The position numbers and the translations under genes are program-made. Shown in pieces: positions 1-8,416 of a stretch of DNA of 64,000 nucleotides. Each line of letters starts with the position of its first letter. The stretch's first letter is position 1. The notes under the pieces are model-generated. The model had not been told where the DNA came from. It ran no database searches and was given only the letters and a program-made list of their open reading frames with translations. This DNA comes from Methylobacterium sp. J-048 (GTDB lineage: Bacteria > Pseudomonadota > Alphaproteobacteria > Rhizobiales > Beijerinckiaceae), in assembly GCF_022829515.1 (NCBI RefSeq), contig NZ_JAKSYL010000256.1, forward strand, positions 25,447 through 89,446, read 5' to 3'.

Positions 1-548
1 GCGAAAGGAAATGTTGCGCTGCACAAGCGTCGCCGGAGGTGTTTCCCCTATGCTCACGCGGCCGTGAGGGTTCTCCATGCAAGACTTGCACGTCGCGCCC
101 GAATGGCAGGATCCACTATGCTCGTGCTGCGTGGGGGCACCTCGCCTCTGCGCGTATCCGCCGCCGCCTCGGCCGTCTTCGTGATTGCGGTGCGGGATGG
201 CCGTGGAGGTTCAAACCGGGTGTATTCGGTGGTCGAGGACTGTGCGCCTTCTCGCCGCATGGGTTGTGAGCAATCCATGTTGGACGATCTTTGGCGGTAT
301 CTCGCGACGCTGTGATTGCTGAATCGTCGCGGCGTTGCAGGGTCGGCAGGGCGATCCCTGGTCGGGCCGGCGACTCGGTGCTTGGATGCGACGGCCCGCG
401 ATGGTGGGGCAGTTCGCAAATATATTCTCGCCCCACCGGCGTTCTGCGGCGGGTCCTGACGGATCGCGTCGATGCCTGAGCGTTGGGCGCTTGCGATGAC
501 GATGCGGCCCCGATGATCCGGCCTGAAGCCGCAAGAAGCGTCAGGCGT
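1..548. other. No supportable gene (548 bp)
   Basis: I see no gene I can support here. Several overlapping open frames exist on both strands, but they are rich in Arg, Pro, Ser and Ala, have no convincing start with a ribosome binding site, and match no family I recognise; this is what chance frames look like at this GC content. A short AT-rich dip near 415-432 could belong to a promoter. The first credible gene to the right runs on the minus strand, so this stretch lies downstream of it. Confidence 0.5.
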
Positions 549-836
549 TCAGAGCGGGCCGATATCGCCCGTGCTCTCGAATTCGGCGGCGTCACCGACC
601 AGGTCGGTCAGGGAAATATCGATGCGGCGGCCGGTCTTGAGGCGAAGCTGCGCATCCGGCTCCATCCAGATCGGCCGCAGACCGGCATGGCTCCCATGGA
701 GATCACCGTAAGCGAAGAGTCCACCCTGCCTGCGCTCGACGACGACGCGGTAGCGAACCCGCACGCCATCGCACCCCTCGGCTGTGACGAGGCCCCGTCC
801 GGTCAGCGTCGTCAAAATCTCGTTCGGCTCGAACAT
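549..836 (-). CDS. Small hypothetical protein (95 aa)
   Basis: A 95-residue protein of unknown function. Its composition looks like a real soluble protein: mixed charged and hydrophobic residues, an N-terminal part resembling a short helix-turn segment (NEILTTLTGRG), then alternating strand-like stretches (VRVRYRVVVERRQGG). I recognise no domain or catalytic motif and see no signal peptide or membrane segment. The start is uncertain: ATG at 836 has no clear ribosome binding site, and an in-frame TTG at 869 lies inside the large inverted repeat at 855-890. That repeat sits at the promoter position and may be its operator. Confidence 0.5.
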   Translation of the reverse strand: MFEPNEILTTLTGRGLVTAEGCDGVRVRYRVVVERRQGGLFAYGDLHGSHAGLRPIWMEPDAQLRLKTGRRIDISLTDLVGDAAEFESTGDIGPL

Positions 837-854
837 ACGCGGGGGGGCGATGGC

Positions 855-890
855 AGGATTAAATGGCAAGCTCTATTGCCACTTAATCCT
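855..890. promoter_or_regulatory. Large inverted repeat, operator-like
   Basis: Two 15-base arms (855-869 and 876-890) pair with a single mismatch around the 6-base centre GCTCTA. The arms are AT-rich (TTAA in each), unlike the surrounding DNA, and no T-run follows, so a terminator is less likely than a protein-binding site or a regulatory hairpin. It lies immediately upstream of the small minus-strand gene ending at 549. Confidence 0.6.
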
Positions 891-1482
891 GGCGTTCCGG
901 CCTGTCACGCCCTGGTGACCGTACGGTCGCGCAAACCCGACACGGCATCGGCGAGACCGGGTTCGCGATGTTGCCGAGGAAGGCTACGCATCTGCCGAAA
1001 ACCGCGGCCTGCGCTACGCCGTGCGGATCGAGGAGCGCAGCTTCCGAGAGATCAACGGGAGGATCGGCGAGATCGCCGGCGTGAAGGTCTCGTCCCGGAC
1101 CCGCTCTCAGCAGCGCTGACAATCCGCCGGACGGGACGTGGGTTTCTGCTTGCGCGAAAACCTGCCCTGCGCCCTGCCGATGACGCAGGATAATGTCAGC
1201 GTTTCGGCTCTGAGCTGAACGGAGGCCTTCGTAGCGCTGAACGACACGGATTAAGGTGCTCGCGCCGCCTTCGATCGCATCCGCTCCTTCGTCGGGCTAG
1301 AAATGCCGATCGGCGATCACTCGACGGTCGAGATCGGTTCCCTGAACCAGATGGCCAGGACGCCGGCCAGCGGCGTCGCGGTCGATCACATCCTCTCGCT
1401 GAACCTGCTCGTGCGGAGCTCGATCGCTCTCCACGAAAGGGGTCCCGGTTCACCGAGCCACATGACCCGATCGCACCAGCCT
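891..1482. other. No supportable gene (592 bp), possibly decayed coding DNA
   Basis: No intact gene is visible. One stretch on the plus strand, about 967-1119, reads as a protein-like tail (ENRGLRYAVRIEERSFREIN) ending in TGA, and another open stretch near 1270-1500 also looks protein-like, but neither has a start, full length or recognisable domain. They could be fragments of decayed genes or chance frames. Confidence 0.4.
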
Positions 1483-2670
1483 CTAACCGTCTACGCCTGC
1501 TTGATCCGCAACTTTCGTCGGATCCAGTTCCCGGACGACGATGCGCCCGCTCTCCACCGAGAGCGCCAGGCGGCCCTGCTTGAGGGCCAGCGCCTTGTCG
1601 CCGAACAGGCTTCGGCGCCAGCCCTGCAGGGCCGGGACCTCGGCCGCGTCGTCGTCGGCAATGGCCTCCAGGTCATCGACGGTGGCGATGATCTTCGGCG
1701 CGACGGCCTCGGCTTCACACACGGCCTTCAACAGCACCTTCAACAGTTCGACGATCGCACCGTTGCCGCCGCTCCGGCGCATCCGCTCTGGGATCCGGAT
1801 ATCGCCGGTATCCCGGGTCAGACCACGCTCCACGGCGGCCAGGATGTCGGCGCCCGTGCGCGAACGCTCGAACCCGGCGGGGATCGTGCGGAGCCGGCCC
1901 AAAGCCTCCGCGTTGCGCGGCGCCGCGGAGGCGATATCGATCACCGCCTCGTCCTTGAGCACCCGCCCGCGGGGAACGTTGCGGCTCTGGGCCTCGCTCT
2001 CGCGCCAAGCCGCCACTTCCATTAGAACAGCGATCTCGCGAGGCTTGCGCATCCGCCCGGAGAGCCGTCGCCAGGCATGGGCCGGGTCCGCCCGGTAGGT
2101 TTCCGGGGAGGTGAGAACCGCCATCTCCTCGTCGAGCCACGCACCGCGATCCGTGCGTAGCAATTCGGCGACGAGAACCTCGTAGACCGTGACCAGATGC
2201 GTCACGTCCGACAGCGCGTAAACGAGCTGAGCGTCAGACAGCGGACGGCGGGACCAGTCGGTGAAGCGCGAGGACTTGTCGATCTTGGCCTTGGCCACGT
2301 CGTTGACGAGCTGTTCGTAGGAGACGGAATCGCCGTAGCCGCAGACCATGGCGGCGACCTGCGTATCGAAGAACGGCTGCGGCAGGATCCCGCCCATCAG
2401 CCAGATGATCTCGAGATCCTGGCGGGCCGAGTGGAACACCTTCACGGTCCGCTCGTCCGCCATCAGGTCGATGAACGGCTGCAGGTCGATCCCGGTCGCC
2501 AGGGGATCGACCAAGACACCGGTCCCATCCGGCGCCGCGATCTGGATCAGGCACAGTTTCGGGTAATACGTCGTCTCGCGCATGAACTCCGTGTCGACGG
2601 TCACGAAGGGTTGCTCGGCGAGACGGGCGCAAACGTCGTGCAGCGCGGCGGTGGTGGTGATCAGGTCCAT
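1483..2670 (-). CDS. rnd: Ribonuclease D
   Basis: 3'-5' exoribonuclease that trims the 3' ends of tRNA precursors and other structured RNAs in the cytoplasm. The 395-residue protein has the DEDD exonuclease domain first: DTEF (Asp26, Glu28), the second motif HSARQDLEIIW (Asp85), and the YALSD motif near residue 155, giving the four metal-binding acidic residues. An HRDC RNA-binding domain follows at roughly 210-290 (RKPREIAVLMEVAAWRE). The length fits the family. I start at ATG 2670 (MDLITTT) because six extra upstream residues in the frame are not conserved-looking. It is downstream of a WYL-like gene on the same strand, with about 90 bases between them. Confidence 0.95.
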   Translation of the reverse strand: MDLITTTAALHDVCARLAEQPFVTVDTEFMRETTYYPKLCLIQIAAPDGTGVLVDPLATGIDLQPFIDLMADERTVKVFHSARQDLEIIWLMGGILPQPFFDTQVAAMVCGYGDSVSYEQLVNDVAKAKIDKSSRFTDWSRRPLSDAQLVYALSDVTHLVTVYEVLVAELLRTDRGAWLDEEMAVLTSPETYRADPAHAWRRLSGRMRKPREIAVLMEVAAWRESEAQSRNVPRGRVLKDEAVIDIASAAPRNAEALGRLRTIPAGFERSRTGADILAAVERGLTRDTGDIRIPERMRRSGGNGAIVELLKVLLKAVCEAEAVAPKIIATVDDLEAIADDDAAEVPALQGWRRSLFGDKALALKQGRLALSVESGRIVVRELDPTKVADQAGVDG

Positions 2671-2758
2671 GAATCCGGCTATACGCAACCGGCGCCGTCA
2701 TGGGGAGCCACACGCGCGAAGGTCCCCATGTTTCACAAGGTCGACGTCACAGCGGGGG

Positions 2759-3166
2759 CTACGCAGGGTCGGCAATCGTCGCGCGCCGGCGCGCACCGGT
2801 CTGTCGGCGGATCCGCATCGCGTCGGCGCGGCGTTGGCCCTCGGCGCGCCTGAGCAACTGGTCGAGGATGCCGGTCTCGATGCGTTCGCCCGTGGCCCCA
2901 TCGGTGAGGCGGCGGATCCGGTCGACCCGGAAGCCGCGATAGCCGCCCCGGCGCGCATCGATCCCGCCCAACAGCGTCCGCCCCGGTCCGAGCTTCAGCT
3001 CGCGGGCCGACAGCGACCGGTTGCTCCAGGCGCCGGTGGCGTCCTCGTAGACGAGGTCGAAACGGCCATCGAGGGGCAGCGTCCGCCAAGGGCCGGGCGG
3101 GCTTTCGACGGGCCGGGCGGGGCGGCCCTTCGAAACGGAAAAAGCGTTGTGGCTCATGGACATCAT
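2759..3166 (-). CDS. Small WYL-like domain protein
   Basis: A 135-residue protein. After a Pro/Arg-rich N-terminus, the middle (GRFDLVYEDATGAWSNRSL, then LGGIDARRGGYRGFRVDRI) follows the pattern of WYL domains: a strand ending in Y-D, an R-S/I-L segment, and a final R-x-F-R-x-D-R-I. WYL domains bind ligands, often nucleic acid or nucleotides, and usually sit in transcription regulators, but no DNA-binding HTH is present here, so a stand-alone sensor is inferred only. The C-terminus is Arg-rich (RRQTGARRRATIADPA). Start could be any of ATG 3166, 3163 or 3157; none has a strong ribosome binding site. Divergent from aspS across about 120 bases. Confidence 0.65.
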   Translation of the reverse strand: MMSMSHNAFSVSKGRPARPVESPPGPWRTLPLDGRFDLVYEDATGAWSNRSLSARELKLGPGRTLLGGIDARRGGYRGFRVDRIRRLTDGATGERIETGILDQLLRRAEGQRRADAMRIRRQTGARRRATIADPA

Positions 3167-3290
3167 ATGGGGATTGCCCGGTCCCGCCGGTAGGTCCGCG
3201 GCCCGATCCGGCATCGGATTCCAGCCGTCCGTGCTTGACTTGGGGGGCCTCGCGTGAATGGTGCCGGCCTTCCCAGAGAAGAAGCCCGTC

Positions 3291-5135
3291 ATGCACCGTT
3301 ACCGTTCCCACACCTGCGGGGCGCTCCGCCCGTCCGATGTCGGACAGACCGTCCGGCTCTCCGGCTGGTGCCACCGCATCCGCGACCATGGCGGCGTGCT
3401 GTTCATCGACCTGCGGGACCATTACGGGCTGACGCAATGCGTGGTCGATTCCGATTCGCCGGCCTTCAAGGCGACCGAGGTCGCGCGCTCGGAATGGGTC
3501 GTCCGCATCGACGGTCGCGTCCGGACCCGTCCGGCGGGCACCGAGAATGCCGAGCTGCCGACCGGGGCGGTCGAGGTCTATATCGATGACCTCGAGGTGC
3601 TGGGCCCGGCCGGCGAATTGCCGCTGCCAGTCTTCGGCGACCTGGAATATCCGGAGGAGACGCGGCTGCGCTACCGCTTCCTCGACCTGCGCCGGGACAA
3701 GCTCCACGCCAACATCATGAAGCGCGGGGCGATCATCGACGCGTTGCGCCGCCGGATGCGCGACGGCGGTTTCTTTGAGTTTCAGACCCCGATCCTGACC
3801 GCGTCTTCGCCCGAGGGCGCACGCGACTACCTCGTGCCGTCCCGGGTCCATCCCGGTAAGTTCTACGCGCTCCCGCAGGCGCCGCAGCAATTCAAGCAGC
3901 TGACGATGATCGCGGGCTTCGACCGCTACTTCCAGATCGCCCCCTGCTTCCGCGACGAGGACGCCCGGGCCGACCGCTCGCCGGGCGAATTCTACCAGCT
4001 CGATATCGAGATGAGCTTCGTCACTCAGGAGGACGTGTTCCAGGCGGTGGAGCCGGTCCTGCGCGGGGTGTTCGAGGAGTTCGCCGAGGGCAAGCGCGTC
4101 ACCAAGGATTTCCCGCGCATCACCTATGCGGATTCGATGCTGAAATACGGCGTCGACAAGCCGGACCTGCGCAATCCCCTGATCATCGCTGACGTCACCG
4201 AGGAGTTCGCTCGGGACGACGTGGCGTTCAAGGCGTTCAAGGGCGTCATCAGTGCCGGTGGCGTGGTCCGGGCGATCCCGGCGACGGGTGCCGCCGCGCA
4301 GCCGCGCTCGTTCTTCGACAAGCTCAACGACTGGGCCCGCTCCGAGGGCGCGCCCGGGCTGGGCTACGTCGTGTTCGAGGAAGACGGCGGCCAGCTCACC
4401 GGCAAGGGGCCGATCGCCAAGTTCATCCCGGCCGAAGTCCAGGCGCTGATCGCGCAGAAGACCGGTGCGAAGGCCGGCGACGCGGTGTTCTTCTCGGCCG
4501 GCACCGAGGCCAAGGCGGCGGCGCTCGCCGGCAAGGCCCGCATTCGCATCGGCGACGAGCTGGGCCTGTGCGACAAGGACCAGTACGCGTTCTGCTGGAT
4601 CACCGACTTCCCGATGTACGAGTGGAGCGAGGAGGAGAAGCGGATCGACTTCTCGCACAACCCGTTCTCGATGCCGAACATCGACCGCGAGGACTTCTTG
4701 GCCCTCGACCTCGATGCCCTGGCCACGGAAGGCCAGGACGGCGAAGTCACAAAACGAATCCTGGGCATCAAGGCGTTCCAGTACGACATCGTCTGCAACG
4801 GCATCGAGCTGTCGTCGGGTGCGATCCGGAACCATCGCCCCGACGTGATGGAGAAGGCGTTCGCCATCGCGGGCTACGGCCACGACGTGCTGGAGCAGAA
4901 GTTCGGCGGCATGCTGAATGCCCTGCGCATGGGCGCCCCGCCGCACGGCGGCATCGCCCCGGGAGTCGACCGCATCGTCATGCTCCTGTGCAACGAGCCC
5001 AATATCCGCGAGGTGGTGCTGTTCCCGATGAACCAGCGCGCCGAGGATCTGATGATGGGCGCCCCCTCCGAGGCGACGCCCAAGCAGCTGCGCGAGCTGC
5101 ACATCCGCCTGAACCTGCCGGAGAAGAAGGCGTAA
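3291..5135 (+). CDS. aspS: Aspartyl-tRNA synthetase, probably non-discriminating (AspRS)
   Basis: Class II aminoacyl-tRNA synthetase of 614 residues that charges tRNA with aspartate. The order is bacterial: N-terminal OB-fold anticodon-binding domain (about 1-105), catalytic core with motif 2 (FRDEDARADRSPGEFYQLD) and motif 3 (GGIAPGVDRIVML), and the GAD insertion between them. Start is ATG 3291 (MHRYRSHTCG), matching the family N-terminus; 11 upstream residues of the frame are not needed. Residues His33 and Gly83 correspond in position and spacing to the His31/Gly81 pair reported for the non-discriminating Pseudomonas aeruginosa enzyme, which also charges tRNA-Asn. The gatCAB genes in this window fit that reading. 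No AsnRS gene is visible here, but the rest of the genome is not seen. Confidence 0.97.
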   Translation: MHRYRSHTCGALRPSDVGQTVRLSGWCHRIRDHGGVLFIDLRDHYGLTQCVVDSDSPAFKATEVARSEWVVRIDGRVRTRPAGTENAELPTGAVEVYIDDLEVLGPAGELPLPVFGDLEYPEETRLRYRFLDLRRDKLHANIMKRGAIIDALRRRMRDGGFFEFQTPILTASSPEGARDYLVPSRVHPGKFYALPQAPQQFKQLTMIAGFDRYFQIAPCFRDEDARADRSPGEFYQLDIEMSFVTQEDVFQAVEPVLRGVFEEFAEGKRVTKDFPRITYADSMLKYGVDKPDLRNPLIIADVTEEFARDDVAFKAFKGVISAGGVVRAIPATGAAAQPRSFFDKLNDWARSEGAPGLGYVVFEEDGGQLTGKGPIAKFIPAEVQALIAQKTGAKAGDAVFFSAGTEAKAAALAGKARIRIGDELGLCDKDQYAFCWITDFPMYEWSEEEKRIDFSHNPFSMPNIDREDFLALDLDALATEGQDGEVTKRILGIKAFQYDIVCNGIELSSGAIRNHRPDVMEKAFAIAGYGHDVLEQKFGGMLNALRMGAPPHGGIAPGVDRIVMLLCNEPNIREVVLFPMNQRAEDLMMGAPSEATPKQLRELHIRLNLPEKKA

Positions 5136-5157
5136 GGCCCGCGCGGGCCGACCCACG

Positions 5158-6027
5158 ATGGTCGGCCTCGTCGCAATCGTCGTCGCCCATGACAGCGCCG
5201 AGGTGCTGCCGGCCGGCCTCGCGGCCTTGGCTGGCCAGCACGTGCCGACGATCGTCGTCGACAACGCAAGCCGCGACGCCTCCGTGGCGGTCGCCGAGGC
5301 CTCCGGAGCGCGGGTGATCCGCAACGCCCGCAACGAGGGCTATGGCCGCGCCAACAACATCGGCGTGGCGGCAGCCGAGACGGCGGAGCGGGTCCTGATC
5401 GTCAATCCGGACGTGGTCTTGCACCCGGGGGCCGTCGATGCCCTGCTGGCAGCCTCCCAAAAATGGCCGGATGCGGGCCTGCTGGCGCCGCGCTTGGTCG
5501 AGCCGGACGGGCGGTTCTTCTACCAAGCGCGCTCGCTGCTGGCGCCGTATCTCACCAATCCCGGCGGCCGCCTGTCGCTGCCCGAGGGCGACGCCTGCGC
5601 GCCGTTCCTGTCCGGGGCCTGCCTGATGGTCGAGCGCGCCCTGTTCCTGGATCTCGGCGGCTTCGACCCAAACATCTTCCTGTTCTACGAGGATGACGAC
5701 CTATGTCGGCGGGTCGCCGATGCCGGGCGCGCCCTGGTCCATGTCCACGCTGCCGAGGCGCTGCACGGCCGCGGCCGCTCGTCGGCGTCGGAGCCGGGCC
5801 GGGTTTTCCGGTCGCGCTGGCACCAGGCCTGGTCGCGAGCCTATGTCAGCCGGAAATACGGCCTGCCGGACCCGAGCCTGTCGCACCTCATGACCAACCT
5901 GCCGAAGGCCGCACTCTCGGCCCTGGTCCTGCGCAGATCCGGGATGGAGCGCTATGGCGGCTCGACTTCCGGCGCCCTCGCCTTCCTGCGCGGTCAGGAC
6001 GCCCTGGCGCAGGAGGGGCTGCGTTGA
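5158..6027 (+). CDS. Family 2 glycosyltransferase (rhamnosyltransferase-like)
   Basis: 289-residue GT-A fold glycosyltransferase of the GT2 family, predicted to transfer a sugar from a nucleotide donor to a cell-surface glycan. Seen: N-terminal strand and donor site (VVDNASRDAS), acidic metal-site region (IVNPDVVLHPG), a substrate loop (LSGACLMVERALF), and the ED motif with the general base (FLFYEDDDLCRR). The pattern resembles WbbL-type rhamnosyltransferases; the sugar is not determinable from sequence alone. No membrane segments. It starts 22 bases after aspS and overlaps the acyltransferase start by one base (TGATG), so the two surface-modification genes are probably co-translated. Confidence 0.88.
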   Translation: MVGLVAIVVAHDSAEVLPAGLAALAGQHVPTIVVDNASRDASVAVAEASGARVIRNARNEGYGRANNIGVAAAETAERVLIVNPDVVLHPGAVDALLAASQKWPDAGLLAPRLVEPDGRFFYQARSLLAPYLTNPGGRLSLPEGDACAPFLSGACLMVERALFLDLGGFDPNIFLFYEDDDLCRRVADAGRALVHVHAAEALHGRGRSSASEPGRVFRSRWHQAWSRAYVSRKYGLPDPSLSHLMTNLPKAALSALVLRRSGMERYGGSTSGALAFLRGQDALAQEGLR

Positions 6028-7103
6028 TGGCCGGACCCACCATCGCTACCGCCCTCGGAGAAGGCCGCAACGGGTTCACCGGGCTGCGCCTCGCCCTGGC
6101 CCTGGCGGTCGTCGTCTCGCACGCCTTCAGCGTCGCCACCGGTGCCGCAGGCGACGAGCCCTTGGCGCGGCTCACCGGCTTCACGCTGGGCGAGCACGCG
6201 GTGAACGGCTTCTTCGCGGTCTCGGGCTTCCTGGTCACCATGAGCTGCGACCGGCGGGGCATCCTTGACTACGCCCTCGCCCGGGCACTGCGGATCGTGC
6301 CGGGCTTCGTCGCCGCGACCCTTCTCGTCTCTCTGGTCCTCGGACCCGCGATGACCCGCCTGACGCTGGCCGAGTATCTGCGCGATCCCGGCCTCTGGTC
6401 GTTCGTGCGCGGCACCCTGACGACGTTCAAGAGCAACGCCGCCCTGCCCGGCGTCTTCGAAGCCAATCCGTACCGGGCACCGCTTGGCACCATCTGGACC
6501 CTGAAATACGAGGTTTTGTGCTACCTCGGGGTTCTGGTCGCCGCCATGTGCGGCCTCCTCCGGCGGCGGATTCCGGTGCTCCTGATCGTTGCGGGGCTCT
6601 CGGTTGCCCTGACGGCCGCCATGCTTCTGCGAGGCCCGGAGCTGCCCAAGGGGCTGGAGACGGCGTTGCGGCTGCCACTGATCTTTTCGGCCGGGGCCTG
6701 CCTGTATCTCTGGCGTGACCGCCTGCGGGTGTCGGGATCTGCCCTCGCCTGCCTGATTGTGGCCGCCGTCATCCTCGCCAAAACGCCGACCTACCCGGCC
6801 CTGCTGTTCCTGGCCGAAGCCTATGGGGCCGTGTGGCTCGCGCTCGGGCCGATGGCCCGCAGCCTGTTCGATCCCAAGGCCGACCTGTCCTACGGGATCT
6901 ACCTCTACGGCTGGCCGATCCAGCAGAGCCTGCACGCCCTCTGGCCCGACCCGTCCGGCCTCGCCCTGCTCGCCCCCGCCCTCGCGCTGACCCTGCCGGT
7001 GGCGGCCCTGTCCTGGTACGGCATCGAGCGGCCGGCCCTGGCGCTGAAGGCGCGGGCGCTCGGCCGACGCAGCCTCGGCACGATCGAGCCTGCGGGACCG
7101 TGA
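6027..7103 (+). CDS. Membrane acyltransferase family 3 (OafA-like)
   Basis: 358-residue integral membrane protein of the acyltransferase-3 family, which moves acetyl or other acyl groups onto sugars of exported polysaccharides or lipids. About ten hydrophobic helices are visible. The family signature is clear: FTGLRLALALAVVVSHAF near the N-terminus with the conserved R and H, and NGFFAVSGFLVTMS followed by a basic loop with YALARALRIVPGF. A later loop contains GTIWTLKYEV, also typical. Start ATG 6027 overlaps the glycosyltransferase stop. Together they probably decorate the same surface glycan. The protein ends with a basic cytoplasmic tail. Confidence 0.88.
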   Translation: MAGPTIATALGEGRNGFTGLRLALALAVVVSHAFSVATGAAGDEPLARLTGFTLGEHAVNGFFAVSGFLVTMSCDRRGILDYALARALRIVPGFVAATLLVSLVLGPAMTRLTLAEYLRDPGLWSFVRGTLTTFKSNAALPGVFEANPYRAPLGTIWTLKYEVLCYLGVLVAAMCGLLRRRIPVLLIVAGLSVALTAAMLLRGPELPKGLETALRLPLIFSAGACLYLWRDRLRVSGSALACLIVAAVILAKTPTYPALLFLAEAYGAVWLALGPMARSLFDPKADLSYGIYLYGWPIQQSLHALWPDPSGLALLAPALALTLPVAALSWYGIERPALALKARALGRRSLGTIEPAGP

Positions 7104-7200
7104 GAGGGGATGAAACTGCGTCTGTCACACTGGACAGGAACATGTGGGCGGGGATTGCTGAAACTCCTCTTGGCGAAGTGTCCCCGTTAGATTGAATAAC

Positions 7201-7273
7201 AATAGCAAATCGCTAAATATGGAATTTGGCTTTCTTGCGAAAAGCTATTGCCGACGCGTTAGCTAAGCGCTAT
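7201..7273. promoter_or_regulatory. AT-rich toxin-antitoxin promoter with repeated TAGC/GCTA motifs
   Basis: An AT-rich stretch directly before the relE-like gene contains several half-sites in inverted orientation: AATAGC (7201-7206) with CGCTA (7211-7215), AAGCTATT (7242-7249), and TTAGC with GCGCTAT (7259-7273). A further ATAGC-ATATAGC lies just inside the toxin gene. Such clustered inverted motifs are typical operators for the XRE-type antitoxin that represses its own operon. The binding protein is inferred. Confidence 0.5.
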
Positions 7274-7281
7274 GTGAAACC

Positions 7282-7536
7282 ATGCGGCAGATAGCATATA
7301 GCAAAGCTGCGATCCGCGCGTTGATGCGGATGCCTGTCAATACGTCGGCATTGATCCGAGGCAAGATCGAGCAATACGCGCGCGATCCGGCCTCGCTGGC
7401 GAACAACGTGACTGCGCTCAAGGGTGAGCCGGGAGTTTTGCGGCTCAGGGTCGGCGACTGGCGGGTCGTATTCACGGAAGCCGGCGACGTGATCGCTATC
7501 ATCCGCATCGCGCCTCGCGGAGGTGTTTATGACTGA
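7282..7536 (+). CDS. RelE/ParE-superfamily toxin
   Basis: 84-residue toxin of the RelE/ParE superfamily, HigB/RelE-like. Seen: N-terminal MRQIAYSKAAIRALMRMP, a helix pair, then the strand block VLRLRVGDWRVVFTEAGDVIAIIRI that forms the RelE sheet, with the R-x-G-x-W-R-V pattern characteristic of RelE toxins. RelE members cut mRNA on the ribosome; ParE members target gyrase; the R-V-G-D-W-R motif favours the RelE side. The gene is followed by an overlapping XRE antitoxin (8-base overlap, ATGACTGA), which is the toxin-first order seen in HigBA-type pairs. The local DNA upstream is AT-rich compared with its neighbours, suggesting acquisition. Confidence 0.85.
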   Translation: MRQIAYSKAAIRALMRMPVNTSALIRGKIEQYARDPASLANNVTALKGEPGVLRLRVGDWRVVFTEAGDVIAIIRIAPRGGVYD

Positions 7537-7954
7537 ACGCAATGCTCGGCGCTATGAACAGCATCAGGATCCTGCTGCCGTGGATGTACAGACAATCGTC
7601 ACGCCGGCCGGCGAGCGGCTGGTCGTACTGGCGGAATCCGCGTTCGCAACGCTTCTAGAAGCAGCGGAGGACGGGGCTGATCGCGCAGCCGTCGCTGAAT
7701 TCCGACGCTGTTTCGCGTCGGGCGAGGAAGAGCTCGTGCCGGCCGCCGTGGTCGAGCGCCTGCTGTCGGATGAGAACCGTGTCCGCGTGTGGCGCGAGCA
7801 CCGCGGCCTCAAGGTCGGCGCCCTTGCCGAGAAGGCCGGGCTCGCACCGGCCTACCTGTCGCAGATCGAGACCGGGAAGCGTGAGGGGACAGTCGAGACC
7901 TACCGAAAGATCGCCGATGCGCTCGGTCTTGGCCTGGATGACATTCTCGGATGA
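7529..7954 (+). CDS. XRE-family antitoxin
   Basis: 141-residue partner of the RelE-like toxin. The C-terminal part (about 85-141) is a clear Cro/C1-type helix-turn-helix: VWREHRGLKVGALAEKAGL, then APAYLSQIETGKREGTVETY, then IADALGLGLDDI. The N-terminal half (TIVTPAGERLVVLAESAFATLL and an acidic helix) is likely the toxin-neutralising region. I start at ATG 7529 rather than two codons earlier because this gives the usual short overlap with the toxin stop. It probably binds the TAGC/GCTA motifs upstream and represses the operon; this is inferred from the family. Confidence 0.87.
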   Translation: MTERNARRYEQHQDPAAVDVQTIVTPAGERLVVLAESAFATLLEAAEDGADRAAVAEFRRCFASGEEELVPAAVVERLLSDENRVRVWREHRGLKVGALAEKAGLAPAYLSQIETGKREGTVETYRKIADALGLGLDDILG

Positions 7955-8071
7955 CGCGACAGCACGCGCGGTCGGCTCCGGACCGCGCGTCTTCGTCTTC
8001 TAAGGATCCCGGTTTTACGGTGGTCGACGGGATGCTGTCAGAGAGGCGTCCCGCGTTATGACGTGTTCGCC

Positions 8072-8416
8072 ATGGCCACCACGTTGCCCATGATGACAAT
8101 CCTCGCACCAAAGGCCGCTCTGGCTCTGGCCGCACGGCTTCTGGAAGCCGAAGGCTTCACCGTCGTCGCCCGGAACGACCGCGGCGACAGCTTTTACCTC
8201 ACGCTATCGGAAAGCCCCTGGCACCTGCGCCTGTCGAACCATGCGCGGACCGCCAAGCAGCGCGCCCGGCGCACCGACATCCTCACGAGCCTCGTGATCG
8301 ATGCGCCCCGCTCCCCCGATCAGGTCCGGATTCTGGTCGAAGGCGCGTTGAAGAACTACGGTGCGGCGCTGGCGCTGCGGGAGGCTCAGGCCTCGGTTTC
8401 CGGCTCGCGGAAATAG
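8072..8416 (+). CDS. Small hypothetical protein
   Basis: About 114 residues, function unknown. It has an Ala/Leu-rich N-terminal helix (KAALALAARLLEAEGFTVV), a strand segment (GDSFYLTLSESPWHLRLSNH), and a C-terminal helical region. The F-Y-L-x-L and H-L-R-L-S-N-H pattern looks like a small alpha/beta protein rather than chance translation. The start is not settled: ATG codons at 8072, 8090 and 8093 all lack a good ribosome binding site. Its last 31 bases overlap the convergent DUF3297 gene, which is unusual; if one of the two is wrong, this is the weaker candidate. Confidence 0.5.
   Translation: MATTLPMMTILAPKAALALAARLLEAEGFTVVARNDRGDSFYLTLSESPWHLRLSNHARTAKQRARRTDILTSLVIDAPRSPDQVRILVEGALKNYGAALALREAQASVSGSRK

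Noticed and set aside
2733..5333. 866-codon open frame on the minus strand opposite aspS
   Set aside because: It has shadow composition (many Arg, Gly, Ala, Leu, Val), no domain, and aspS on the other strand is complete and certain.
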